Shown here: one piece after another, positions 57,400 to 64,000 of the stretch
How the letters are laid out: every line of letters starts with the position of its first letter
Numbering within the stretch: the stretch's first letter is position 1
Assembly: GCF_004295345.1 (NCBI RefSeq)
Contig: NZ_CP036200.1
Coordinates: 3,006,001-3,070,000, forward strand
Origin: Shewanella maritima
Lineage (GTDB): Bacteria; Pseudomonadota; Gammaproteobacteria; Enterobacterales; Shewanellaceae
DNA length: 64,000 bases
Direction: 5' to 3'
Notes under the pieces: generated by a model
What the model was told of the DNA's origin: nothing
The model's database searches: none
Seen by the model: the letters and a program-made list of their open reading frames with translations, nothing else
Position numbers and translations under genes: made by a program

Positions 57400-58167
57400 G
57401 TGCTAGATTTCGAGCTCTTAAGTATTTTATTGCCGGCCTTTGCGGCTGGCTTACTGGTACTATCAACCCATGTGGTGCTTGGGCAGCAAGTATTAAAGCG
57501 AGGCATTATCTTTATTGATTTAGCCATTGCCCAAATTGCTGCTGTCGGTGCCATTGTGGCGCATATTAACCATGATCTTGAGCAAGTTGCTTATGCAAAT
57601 GTGTGGATGCCCGCACTGTTTGCGTTTGCCGGCGCTGGCATTATTTCTTGGTTATCAGGGCGCTTTGAGGAAGAGCTCGAAGCCTTTATTGGTTGCTTTT
57701 ATGTATTAAGCGCGGTGGCTGCCATGCTACTGCTTGCTAACGACCCGCATGGTGGGGAGCTACTTAAGCAGTTAATGGACGGGCAAATTTTGTGGGCGAG
57801 CTGGCCACAATTAGTGTTCCCAGGCATAGTGTACGCCGCTATTTTAGTTTTGTTGATAGCGCGTCCAGGCTTACTTGAAGGCAAGCTGTTTTACTTTTTA
57901 TTCGCTATAGTCATTACCTTATCGGTAGAGCTTGTTGGTGTGTACTTGGTATTCAGCACATTAATTCTGCCTGCATTGGCACTAAACCAATTTAAAGGCA
58001 ACGGGCGCTTAGGTTGGGCATACTTAGTCGGTATTATTGGCTATAGCCTAGGTTTGTTGGTCTCGGCACAATATGATTTACCAAGTGGTGCTTCTATTGT
58101 TGCTTGTTTGGCCGTCAGCGCAATTATTTGCCGATTACTGGTAAGTTACTCAAGTAAAAAGAGTTAA
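57400..58167 (+). CDS. ABC-3 family metal transporter permease (ZnuB-like)
   Basis: 255 residues, GTG start directly after the stop of the binding protein. It has seven or eight hydrophobic segments and the ABC-3 features FIDLAIAQIAAVGAIVAH, SAVAAMLLLANDPHG and VELVGVYLVFSTLILPALAL. It forms the membrane channel for a metal imported by the ZnuA-like protein. No ATP-binding partner follows: the next gene, 146 bp on, is an acyltransferase. The transporter must borrow a ZnuC-type ATPase from elsewhere or be incomplete. Confidence 0.88.
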   Translation: MLDFELLSILLPAFAAGLLVLSTHVVLGQQVLKRGIIFIDLAIAQIAAVGAIVAHINHDLEQVAYANVWMPALFAFAGAGIISWLSGRFEEELEAFIGCFYVLSAVAAMLLLANDPHGGELLKQLMDGQILWASWPQLVFPGIVYAAILVLLIARPGLLEGKLFYFLFAIVITLSVELVGVYLVFSTLILPALALNQFKGNGRLGWAYLVGIIGYSLGLLVSAQYDLPSGASIVACLAVSAIICRLLVSYSSKKS

Positions 58168-58313
58168 TTTACTCGATTATATTTTTGTAAATCTAAATAG
58201 CCTATTGCCAGGGATCAGTGATAGGCTTTTTTCAGCGTACAGGTGTAAACTTGTTGTTGAGTCGCTAAGCTCACGTGGTTATACTGTCGCCAATTCTACT
58301 GCAGGAGTATGTT

Positions 58314-59102
58314 GTGCTGCTAATTATCCGATCCCTGATCCTTGGGCTGTTGTTAGTCCTCGCGTTTATCTTTTCTATGATCCTTTGCATCATTCGTCCT
58401 ATGCATCGCGATAATGTGCATATTATTGCTCGTGTGTTTTCAGCCGCAGCTCCAGTACTTGGCGTTAAAGTGGTGAAGCGTTTTGCTACAACCACTGAGC
58501 ATTCAGATACTGAGGCGAGGCAAACGGTTGAGTCTGTGGTTGAGCAAAAGCAGCCAAAGATTTTCCTTGCGAATCATCAAAACAACTTCGATTTATTTAC
58601 ACTAACCAGATTGGTGCCAAAATCTACCGTGAGTCTAGGCAAGAAAAGCTTGGCTTGGATGCCGTTATTTGGACAAATTTACTGGTTGTCTGGCAACATT
58701 CTTATTGATCGTAAAAACCGCCACAGTGCGTTTGAAACCATGGCAAACACGGTTAAGAAGATGAAAGATAAGTTGCTGTCGGTGTGGATTTTCCCTGAAG
58801 GTACCCGTTCACGCGGCCGTGGTTTACTGCCATTCAAAGTGGGTGCATTCCATACTGCTATTGCTGCACAGGCGCCGATTATTCCGGTGATTGCCTCGTG
58901 CCAGAATCATATCAACCTAAACCGCTGGAACAATGGCGTAGTGATTGTTGAAATGATGCAGCCTATTTTAACCAAAGGCTTAGATAAAGCGGATGTGAAA
59001 GAGCTGTGCCAAAAAGTGCACGATAAAATGTCTGAGCGTTTGGCTACCTTGAATCAGGAAGCCAAAGCCATGATGCAACCTAAGCAAGGCGCTATCAGCT
59101 AG
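58314..59102 (+). CDS. PlsC-type 1-acylglycerol-3-phosphate acyltransferase
   Basis: 262 residues from GTG 58314, which has AGGAG 6 bases upstream; the GTG at 58275 has none. One N-terminal membrane helix (LLIIRSLILGLLLVLAFIFSMILCII) is followed by the acyltransferase motifs NHQNNFD (NHx4D near residue 88) and FPEGTRSRG near 165, then PIIPVIASC. It makes phosphatidate from lysophosphatidate at the inner membrane, or a related lipid. Length and motifs match PlsC/YihG-type enzymes. It may share a transcript with the zinc genes, but the gap of 146 bp suggests its own promoter. Confidence 0.88.
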   Translation: MLLIIRSLILGLLLVLAFIFSMILCIIRPMHRDNVHIIARVFSAAAPVLGVKVVKRFATTTEHSDTEARQTVESVVEQKQPKIFLANHQNNFDLFTLTRLVPKSTVSLGKKSLAWMPLFGQIYWLSGNILIDRKNRHSAFETMANTVKKMKDKLLSVWIFPEGTRSRGRGLLPFKVGAFHTAIAAQAPIIPVIASCQNHINLNRWNNGVVIVEMMQPILTKGLDKADVKELCQKVHDKMSERLATLNQEAKAMMQPKQGAIS

Positions 59103-59158
59103 CTTCTCTTAGGTAGAGCAGGTGCTTTAAGCTAGCTGTATATCGCTACACGATTTTG

Positions 59159-59188
59159 ATTAAGCCGCTGAAACTTCAGCGGCTTAAT
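59159..59188. terminator. Probable terminator between the plsC-type gene and rraB
   Basis: Perfect 14-bp inverted repeat ATTAAGCCGCTGAA / TTCAGCGGCTTAAT followed by TATTT. The T run is short, so termination may be partial. Confidence 0.6.
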
Positions 59189-59297
59189 TATTTGGGCTAA
59201 GGGCGCAGCACGTTGTCCAAAATATCATTAACTCGCCACGGCGACATAAGGTATAATCTGCCCACTTTAAGCCAGTTTATTTATTACGGAGTGTTTC

Positions 59298-59684
59298 ATG
59301 TCTATCGAACGTCAACTACAAGAGCAGCTAGCGGAAAACCGCGAAATTGTCAGCGCGCTACTTGATGATGGCTCAGCGCCAGATGCTGAATACACTATCG
59401 AGCACCACTTTTCGTCAACTAACTTTGACCGTTTAGAAAAGGCGGCAGTTGATGCCTTTAAACTGGGTTATGAAGTGAATGACGCTGAAGAAATGGAACT
59501 AGAAGACGGCTCAATCATCTACTGTTTTGATGCTATTGCTCACCATGAACTAAAAGTTGAGCTACTTGATGAAGCGGCGAAACAACTACTTGAACTTGCA
59601 GCCAAGCAGAAAGTCGATTACGACGGCTGGGGCACATACTTCATGGGTGATGAAGAGTTCGAAGAAGACGAGCAGCTACACTAG
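59298..59684 (+). CDS. rraB: Ribonuclease E inhibitor RraB
   Basis: 128 residues, acidic, cytoplasmic. RraB binds RNase E and changes the set of RNAs it degrades. Family stretches are visible: [22 protein letters not shown] near the start, [26 protein letters not shown], a middle [18 protein letters not shown] and the end [18 protein letters not shown]. The C-terminal acidic tail is usual. ATG 59298 is preceded by CGGAG at 8 bases. It is followed by a strong bidirectional terminator. Confidence 0.94.
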   Translation: MSIERQLQEQLAENREIVSALLDDGSAPDAEYTIEHHFSSTNFDRLEKAAVDAFKLGYEVNDAEEMELEDGSIIYCFDAIAHHELKVELLDEAAKQLLELAAKQKVDYDGWGTYFMGDEEFEEDEQLH

Positions 59685-59707
59685 TCACTCACAGTGATTC
59701 AGATATC

Positions 59708-59737
59708 AAAACGCCCCAAACTGCTTGGGGCGTTTTT
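59708..59737. terminator. Bidirectional terminator between rraB and the GGDEF gene
   Basis: 12-bp stem AAAACGCCCCAA / TTGGGGCGTTTT with T runs on both strands. Confidence 0.92.
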
Positions 59738-59761
59738 GTTGTGTTGTATGTGAGTGCCAGC

Positions 59762-60733
59762 CTACTCGTCGCTACCTTCTACATAAATACGTGAGCAGTT
59801 ACGACCACCTTGTTTGGCTTGATAAAGTGCTTTATCAGCGCCTGATAGCCAGTTAGAAGTGTTTACCACTCCATCATTTAGCTCGTTAATACCTAGGCTT
59901 ACCGTTACGCTAATTTTGCGATTGTCGTGAATGATCTCAGATGCTTCAATCTTCTGACGTAAACGCTCAGTAAAATTAAGCGCGTCTTCTGCAGAGGTTT
60001 TGGCTAACACAATTGCAAACTCTTCACCGCCATAGCGGCCTGCACAATCGGTCTCACGCAGTGACTGCTTGAGAATATGGGCGATGTTTTGAATCACTTT
60101 GTCGCCAGCAGGGTGGCCGTACTTATCATTCACTTGCTTGAAGTGGTCGATATCGAGCATCACTAAGGTAGCTGAGTCTTGATAGCGAGCAAAGCGCTCA
60201 AACTCGCGCTCCATACAGTGTTGCCAGTGGCGGCGATTGTGTAGCTGAGTTAAGCCATCGGTTTGGCTTAGCTGCTCAAGTTGCTCGTTGGCAGTTTTAA
60301 GTTGTAGCTTGTTAATCGCAATATCAGTCACGTCATAAACAATAATACTGATATGGGTAATCTTACCTGTGAGTGACGCCAGAGGCAGCAGAGTGATGTT
60401 TTGGTACATAGCATCTGCGCGGCCTGTGATAGGGCGATAGTTTTTAAACTTAAACACATACGGGCGCTGTTCCCAGCTGATAAAGGTGCGGTTTTTAAGT
60501 AAAAATACCGACTCCATTTTTTGCTTTAGCCAGCTTTCAGGCAGATCGGGGAATTGCTCGAACAGGTTTTTGCCTTTAATCGAGTTTGGCGACACGCCGC
60601 TGTGGTTTTCCATAAAACCATTCCACAGCTGAATATTGTAATTAGCATCGAGTACCACTAAGCCGACTTCAATGGTTTGCACCATATCGATTAGCCAATG
60701 CAGCTCATTCATTGCACTTTGGTCATTTGACAT
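59762..60733 (-). CDS. Diguanylate cyclase with N-terminal PAS domain
   Basis: 323 residues, cytoplasmic. A PAS domain (about 12-125: VLDANYNIQLWNGFMENHSG) is joined by a short helix (KLQLKTANEQLEQLSQTDGLTQLHNRR) to a GGDEF domain (about 155-320). The active site is GGEEF near 234-238, so it should make c-di-GMP; the inhibitory site RETD lies before it in the usual RxxD place. It lies 15 bp after a CheC-type response regulator on the same strand, so the pair likely links a phosphorelay to c-di-GMP. c-di-GMP also controls LapA-type adhesins in general, but nothing here ties this enzyme to the adhesin 30 kb away. Confidence 0.93.
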   Translation of the reverse strand: MSNDQSAMNELHWLIDMVQTIEVGLVVLDANYNIQLWNGFMENHSGVSPNSIKGKNLFEQFPDLPESWLKQKMESVFLLKNRTFISWEQRPYVFKFKNYRPITGRADAMYQNITLLPLASLTGKITHISIIVYDVTDIAINKLQLKTANEQLEQLSQTDGLTQLHNRRHWQHCMEREFERFARYQDSATLVMLDIDHFKQVNDKYGHPAGDKVIQNIAHILKQSLRETDCAGRYGGEEFAIVLAKTSAEDALNFTERLRQKIEASEIIHDNRKISVTVSLGINELNDGVVNTSNWLSGADKALYQAKQGGRNCSRIYVEGSDE

Positions 60734-60748
60734 CGCTATAGTCCGGCC

Positions 60749-61744
60749 TTAATCAAGTAGGTACCCAAGCTTGTAATTCAGCGTTGGGATTGAGTCTTCA
60801 GTAAATAGCAATAACAGGTCGCATTGGATGTTGTAATCTTCAATGCGATAGTTGATTTCCATCGCTAAGGTACGTTGCCATTTGTCTGAGTTGTCGTGGA
60901 TTAAATCATTCACTGTGCAGTGACGGCCCAATACCACTGGGTGGCTTTGGCTGAACTTCATGTCTAATTGTTCAGAAATACCATTTAAGAACGCGCCGAT
61001 CAGCACATTACCTGTGTCGATCATCACTTCCATTTCAGTGGTTGGATTCTCAGGATTAGACAGCCCCATCAGTTTTGCCATGTCTTCAAAGCTTGAGTCA
61101 TGGAACAATAATAATGCTTCACCTGCGACGCCTGCGCCGATAAAACCCTGACACAAAGCCGAGACGGTATCGTTTTCTTCTGTTGCCTTTAGCGCCATGG
61201 TGAGCTCGCTCACCTCGAGCACATTAACATTAGGGATCGGTAACAGTACGAATACATCGAGCAGTTTTGCCAATAAATCAGCCGCGCGCCCCATAGCCAC
61301 GTTAGCAATTTCCTGACAGGCATCGCGCATGTCAACTTTAACTAATGGTTTTTCATCTTCGGGGGCTTTTTGCGCCAGCGTGAGGATGCCGTATTCTTGC
61401 AGAATATGGCTAATGGCATCTGCACTAACGGGTTTTTGAATAAAGTCTAAAGCCCCAAGCGCTTTAACCCGCTCATGGGCTTTAATTTGGATATCGCCGG
61501 AAACCACGATAATCAGGGCTGGAAGATCTTCTTGCTGCACAGTTTGCAGCACTTCGTAGCCGTCCATGACTGGCATGTTGAGATCGAGAAATACAATCTC
61601 ACCTTTACCGGCGCGGATCACTTCTAAACCTTCAGCACCATTTGTCGCAAATGACACCTCAACATCCCATTCTTTGGGTAAGGTACGTGCCATTTGTTTG
61701 CGTGCTAAGGCCGAGTCATCACATATCAATACTGGGATGGTCAT
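60749..61744 (-). CDS. Response regulator with C-terminal CheC-like phosphatase domain
   Basis: 331 residues. Receiver domain (1-120): acidic pair in LICDDSALARK, phospho-acceptor Asp near 54 in VFLDLNMPVMDGYEVL, Thr/Ser in VVSGDI and Lys in FIQKPVSADAI. The second half (about 140-331) is CheC-like, with two helix motifs of the phosphatase type: ACQEIANVAMGRAADLL and VMIDTGNVLIGAFLNGISEQL. Such proteins can dephosphorylate CheY-type regulators. The Glu-x-x-Asn pair in the first motif is intact; the second has Thr-Gly-Asn, so one site may be weaker. Upstream gene of the diguanylate cyclase. No histidine kinase is in the window. Confidence 0.88.
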   Translation of the reverse strand: MTIPVLICDDSALARKQMARTLPKEWDVEVSFATNGAEGLEVIRAGKGEIVFLDLNMPVMDGYEVLQTVQQEDLPALIIVVSGDIQIKAHERVKALGALDFIQKPVSADAISHILQEYGILTLAQKAPEDEKPLVKVDMRDACQEIANVAMGRAADLLAKLLDVFVLLPIPNVNVLEVSELTMALKATEENDTVSALCQGFIGAGVAGEALLLFHDSSFEDMAKLMGLSNPENPTTEMEVMIDTGNVLIGAFLNGISEQLDMKFSQSHPVVLGRHCTVNDLIHDNSDKWQRTLAMEINYRIEDYNIQCDLLLLFTEDSIPTLNYKLGYLLD

Positions 61745-62098
61745 GTTGACTGGTTATCCTTGTCGCTCTAAAAACGTTTGAAATCGAGAATGATGACTAG
61801 CTAAAACACTCAGTTATTGAGTTTTATCAATCCGATATTGCTAGGAGCAGAGCGGTTTAATTAATTTATTCTGACGACACTGGCTTGTACTACTTGCTCA
61901 AAAGTACTGCTAGTTAGTTTGTACTGCTGAAGGCTACAAATTAAAAATACATTTTGGATCAATTGTAGCCGCTTTTACCCACAACCTTGTGTGCAGCCGT
62001 TTTATTATTCCTGTGTCAGGCACTTGAACCCTGCATTCTAAGCCCTTTTGCGAGCTATTAGTATGACAGATAACAATATTTCGACATGTTATAACTAA
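61745..62098. other. Divergent intergenic region, no gene seen
   Basis: About 350 bp of AT-rich sequence between the response regulator and the crotonase gene. I see no open frame with a ribosome site and no strong hairpin. It should hold the promoter of the regulator-cyclase pair. Confidence 0.5.
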
Positions 62099-62146
62099 TT
62101 GCTACATACACCAAATGTGTTAGTCTAAAAACTGGACTGACCAGTA
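62099..62146 (+). promoter_or_regulatory. Promoter and FadR-like operator of the crotonase gene
   Basis: TTGCTA (62099-62104), 16 bp, TAGTCT (62121-62126) make a fair sigma-70 promoter. AACTGGACTGACCAGTA at 62130-62146 is close to the FadR consensus AACTGGTCnGACCAGTT (two differences) and lies across the expected transcription start, where binding would repress. Control by fatty-acyl-CoA is inferred. Confidence 0.6.
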
Positions 62147-62158
62147 AAGGAATATTTC

Positions 62159-62965
62159 ATGGAGAGAAACATTGTCAAGGTAACGATTGAAGATAGCATT
62201 GCGTTTGTCGAGCTTAATCGCCCGGATAAGTTCAACGCGCTTAACTTTGAGATGTTTAAAGCAATTGATAAAACCATTAAAAAACTGGCTAAACAGCGCG
62301 GCGTGGCAGCAGTGATCCTTTCTGGTAGTAATGCGAACTTCTGCTCGGGTATCGATATAAAAGCGGTATCAAAATCGCCGATGCAAATGATTAAGCTGTT
62401 GTTTAAGTGGCTGCCGGGAAATGCCAATCTTGCTCAACGAGTATCGATAGGTTGGCAGCGTTTGCCAATTCCAGTCATCGCAGTAATTGAAGGCGTTTGT
62501 TATGGCGGCGGTACGCAAATTGCGCTAGGCGCTGACTTTCGCATCGCTGCACCAGATGCTAAGTTGTCGATTATGGAGGCGCGTTGGGGCTTAGTGCCTG
62601 ACATGGCAGGTCTCGCCGGGCTAAGACAAATTATGGACAAAGATAAAGCCATGCGCTTGAGTCTGCTGGCTGAAGTGATTGAAGCTAATGAGGCTAAAGA
62701 ACACGGCTTAGTCACTGACGTCGTTGCAGACCCACACGCCCATGCGCTTAATCTTGCTAAGCAAATTGCTAATATGTCGCCCGACGCCAATGCCGCTATC
62801 AAACTCAGCATTAACTACAGTTGGAGCGGCAGCGTACGCCGTTTGCTGAGCCGTGAGTCATTGAGTCAGGTGAAGATTTTATTGGGCAAAAACTGGCGTA
62901 TTGCAGGGGTTAGGCAGACCAAGAACCCTGAAAAGCAATATAAGCCGAGGCAGTCTGGCTGGTAA
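62159..62965 (+). CDS. Crotonase/enoyl-CoA hydratase family protein
   Basis: 268 residues, cytoplasmic. Crotonase fold motifs: VELNRPDKFNALNFEMF at the start, oxyanion loop NFCSGIDIKA, VIEGVCYGGGTQIALGADFRIAAPDAKLSIMEARWGLVPDMAG, where the Glu in MEARWGLVPD occupies a catalytic position. The exact reaction (hydratase, isomerase or other) is open; the long GWQRLPIPV insert region and the C-terminus are ordinary. AAGGAA lies before the ATG. A FadR-like operator sits in front, so it probably takes part in fatty-acid degradation. A terminator follows. Confidence 0.87.
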   Translation: MERNIVKVTIEDSIAFVELNRPDKFNALNFEMFKAIDKTIKKLAKQRGVAAVILSGSNANFCSGIDIKAVSKSPMQMIKLLFKWLPGNANLAQRVSIGWQRLPIPVIAVIEGVCYGGGTQIALGADFRIAAPDAKLSIMEARWGLVPDMAGLAGLRQIMDKDKAMRLSLLAEVIEANEAKEHGLVTDVVADPHAHALNLAKQIANMSPDANAAIKLSINYSWSGSVRRLLSRESLSQVKILLGKNWRIAGVRQTKNPEKQYKPRQSGW

Positions 62966-62992
62966 ATTTGCTTTTAGATAACAGTGAATTGT

Positions 62993-63021
62993 AAAGCGAT
63001 GGCAATTAGCCATCGCTTTTT
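62993..63021 (+). terminator. Intrinsic terminator after the crotonase gene
   Basis: AAAGCGATGGC / GCCATCGCTTT stem with loop AATTA and a T run. Confidence 0.9.
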
Positions 63022-63197
63022 AGTTTCTGTTGTAGGCTATCTACAGAAGAAGGTAATAGGTTCATTATTGTCAGTTGGCTCAGCTAAGCCGTGATCTTAG
63101 TAACATTTTGCTAACCAGGGTGTTTTTAGATTCATATTTGTCATTGTTTCTTGTTATATTGCCGCCTCAAATTTTCAGTTAATAATGGATTAGTACG

Positions 63198-63701
63198 ATG
63201 CAAGCGTTTTTCGAGCGAATGCTGTGGGGTAGTCGTTTAACAGTTTTGTTTGGCGTGATGGCGTGTGCCATGGGCGCTGTCGCGATTTTTGTGATGGGAT
63301 TGTTTGATCTTATCCACTTATTCGATTTATTGATTAAGTACATGATGTCGGCGAGTCATGCTGTGCGTAATGAACTGGTCATGGTAGTGGTTGAGCTACT
63401 AGATACCTTCTTGCTTGGTGCTGTGATGCTGATTTTCTCGTTCGGGTTATATGAATTATTTATCAGTAATATTGATGCGGCTGAAAAGAGTGAAACTGGC
63501 GGCAAAATTTTAGTGATCAACAACATCGACTCGCTAAAGAGCAAGTTAGGTAAAGTCATCCTAATGATGCTAGTGATTAAAGTATTTTCTTACTTTAACG
63601 AGATGAAGCCAGAAAGCATGCTTGACCTTCTTTATATGGGCGTCGTTGTGGTGCTGGTTGCTGGGGCGTTAATGCTAACCAAAGATAAACCGAAGCCATA
63701 A
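63198..63701 (+). CDS. YqhA/UPF0114 family membrane protein
   Basis: 167 residues, inner membrane, function unknown. Three or four hydrophobic segments: about 10-38, 58-90 and 118-160. UPF0114 features: FERMLWGSRLTVLFGVMACAMG at the start, ELLDTFLLGAVMLIFSFGLYELFIS in the middle (the LLGxxLxIFxxGLYELFIS signature) and DSLKSKLGKVILMMLVIKVF. It is probably transcribed alone, 232 bp after the crotonase gene. Confidence 0.88.
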   Translation: MQAFFERMLWGSRLTVLFGVMACAMGAVAIFVMGLFDLIHLFDLLIKYMMSASHAVRNELVMVVVELLDTFLLGAVMLIFSFGLYELFISNIDAAEKSETGGKILVINNIDSLKSKLGKVILMMLVIKVFSYFNEMKPESMLDLLYMGVVVVLVAGALMLTKDKPKP

Positions 63702-63728
63702 GCAATCGTATTTAGCATTGACCCTTAA

Positions 63729-63753
63729 AACGGCGGCCTAATAGGTCGCCGTT
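63729..63753. terminator. Hairpin terminator after the YqhA-family gene
   Basis: AACGGCGGCCTA / TAGGTCGCCGTT stem with one G-T pair, then TCTTCTT. It overlaps the stop codon of the convergent partial gene. Confidence 0.55.
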
Positions 63754-64000
63754 CTTCTTGAAAAACCGCGAATGTAATTTAGCGCTTCCTGCCAGCCTGT
63801 TTCTGTAGTGATATTCAAATCTAGTTGATGTTGGCTGTAGTAACGCACAGGCTTGATTTGGTTCTTCATCTTGCGCTCTTGAGCTTGCTCTTGCGAGATA
63901 GGGTGGCCGTCGCGTGACTGTAAATCAAGTATTGGCATCGATAAAATTTGTAGCTGCTGTGCAACTGACAGCATTTCTTTGCCTGACACCATTTCTTGCT
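63738..64000 (-). CDS. Unrecognised protein, C-terminal fragment (partial)
   Basis: The frame is open to the window edge, so the N-terminus is missing; only about 86 C-terminal residues are seen. They are polar and mostly helical, with MLSVAQQLQILSMPILDLQSRDG and a basic end (YIRGFSRRTATY). I see no known motif. Convergent with the YqhA-family gene; its TAG stop lies inside a hairpin shared with that gene. Confidence 0.6.
   Translation of the reverse strand, partial: QEMVSGKEMLSVAQQLQILSMPILDLQSRDGHPISQEQAQERKMKNQIKPVRYYSQHQLDLNITTETGWQEALNYIRGFSRRTATY

Noticed and set aside
58205..58414. 69-codon open frame before the acyltransferase
   Set aside because: Overlaps the acyltransferase start in another frame; Tyr/Ser/Cys-rich and without family features.
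59762..61744. The diguanylate cyclase as the dedicated controller of the giant adhesin
   Set aside because: They are 30 kb apart with housekeeping genes between; only the general LapA/c-di-GMP link supports it.

Overview
The window looks like a chromosomal segment of a marine gammaproteobacterium, most likely Shewanella or a close relative (Alteromonadales). The support is the gene order hemC-hemD-hemX-hemY / cyaA (class I) / cyaY / lptM / lysA / dapF / DUF484 / xerC / yigB, together with a LapA-type giant adhesin locus, class I adenylate cyclase, RraB and CmoM. The species cannot be named from this alone.

Left part (1-28,300): a LapA-type adhesin locus on the minus strand, transcribed adhesin -> ABC exporter (lapB) -> membrane-fusion protein (lapC, cut by the window edge). 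The adhesin gene covers 24.4 kb (8,132 codons from the start chosen here). It has an N-terminal retention module with two TAAG motifs of the LapG-protease type, 11 domains of about 101 residues, about 54 almost identical domains of 99 residues (16 kb of 297-bp tandem repeats), a diverse C-terminal tip with a von Willebrand A domain, RTX nonapeptides and a type I secretion signal.

Middle part (28,300-40,600): conserved housekeeping genes. The haem operon hemCDXY runs leftward and cyaA rightward from a shared 240-bp region that holds two CRP-like sites. Then come cyaY (minus) and lptM-lysA-dapF-DUF484-xerC-yigB (plus). Several genes here start with TTG after a good Shine-Dalgarno sequence.

Accessory part (40,600-49,200): a hemerythrin-like protein, a periplasmic Kelch protein, a 263-bp MITE-like element, a PepSY membrane gene and a LysR regulator that are both frameshifted, a radical SAM protein, a short-chain dehydrogenase, a DUF1330 protein and cmoM.

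Right part (49,200-64,000): a MaoC-like protein, an NhaC-family antiporter, a large MscS-type channel, small membrane proteins, a probable zinc locus (DUF2946 protein, His-rich outer-membrane protein, ZnuA-like binding protein and ABC-3 permease, but no ATPase) behind a possible Zur site, a PlsC-type acyltransferase, rraB, a CheC-type response regulator with a PAS-GGDEF diguanylate cyclase, a crotonase behind a FadR-like operator, a YqhA-family protein and a partial unknown gene.

The most unusual parts are the homogenised repeat array of the adhesin, the zinc locus without an ATPase, the small MITE placed against the Kelch gene, and a group of single-base frameshifts that all go in the same direction.
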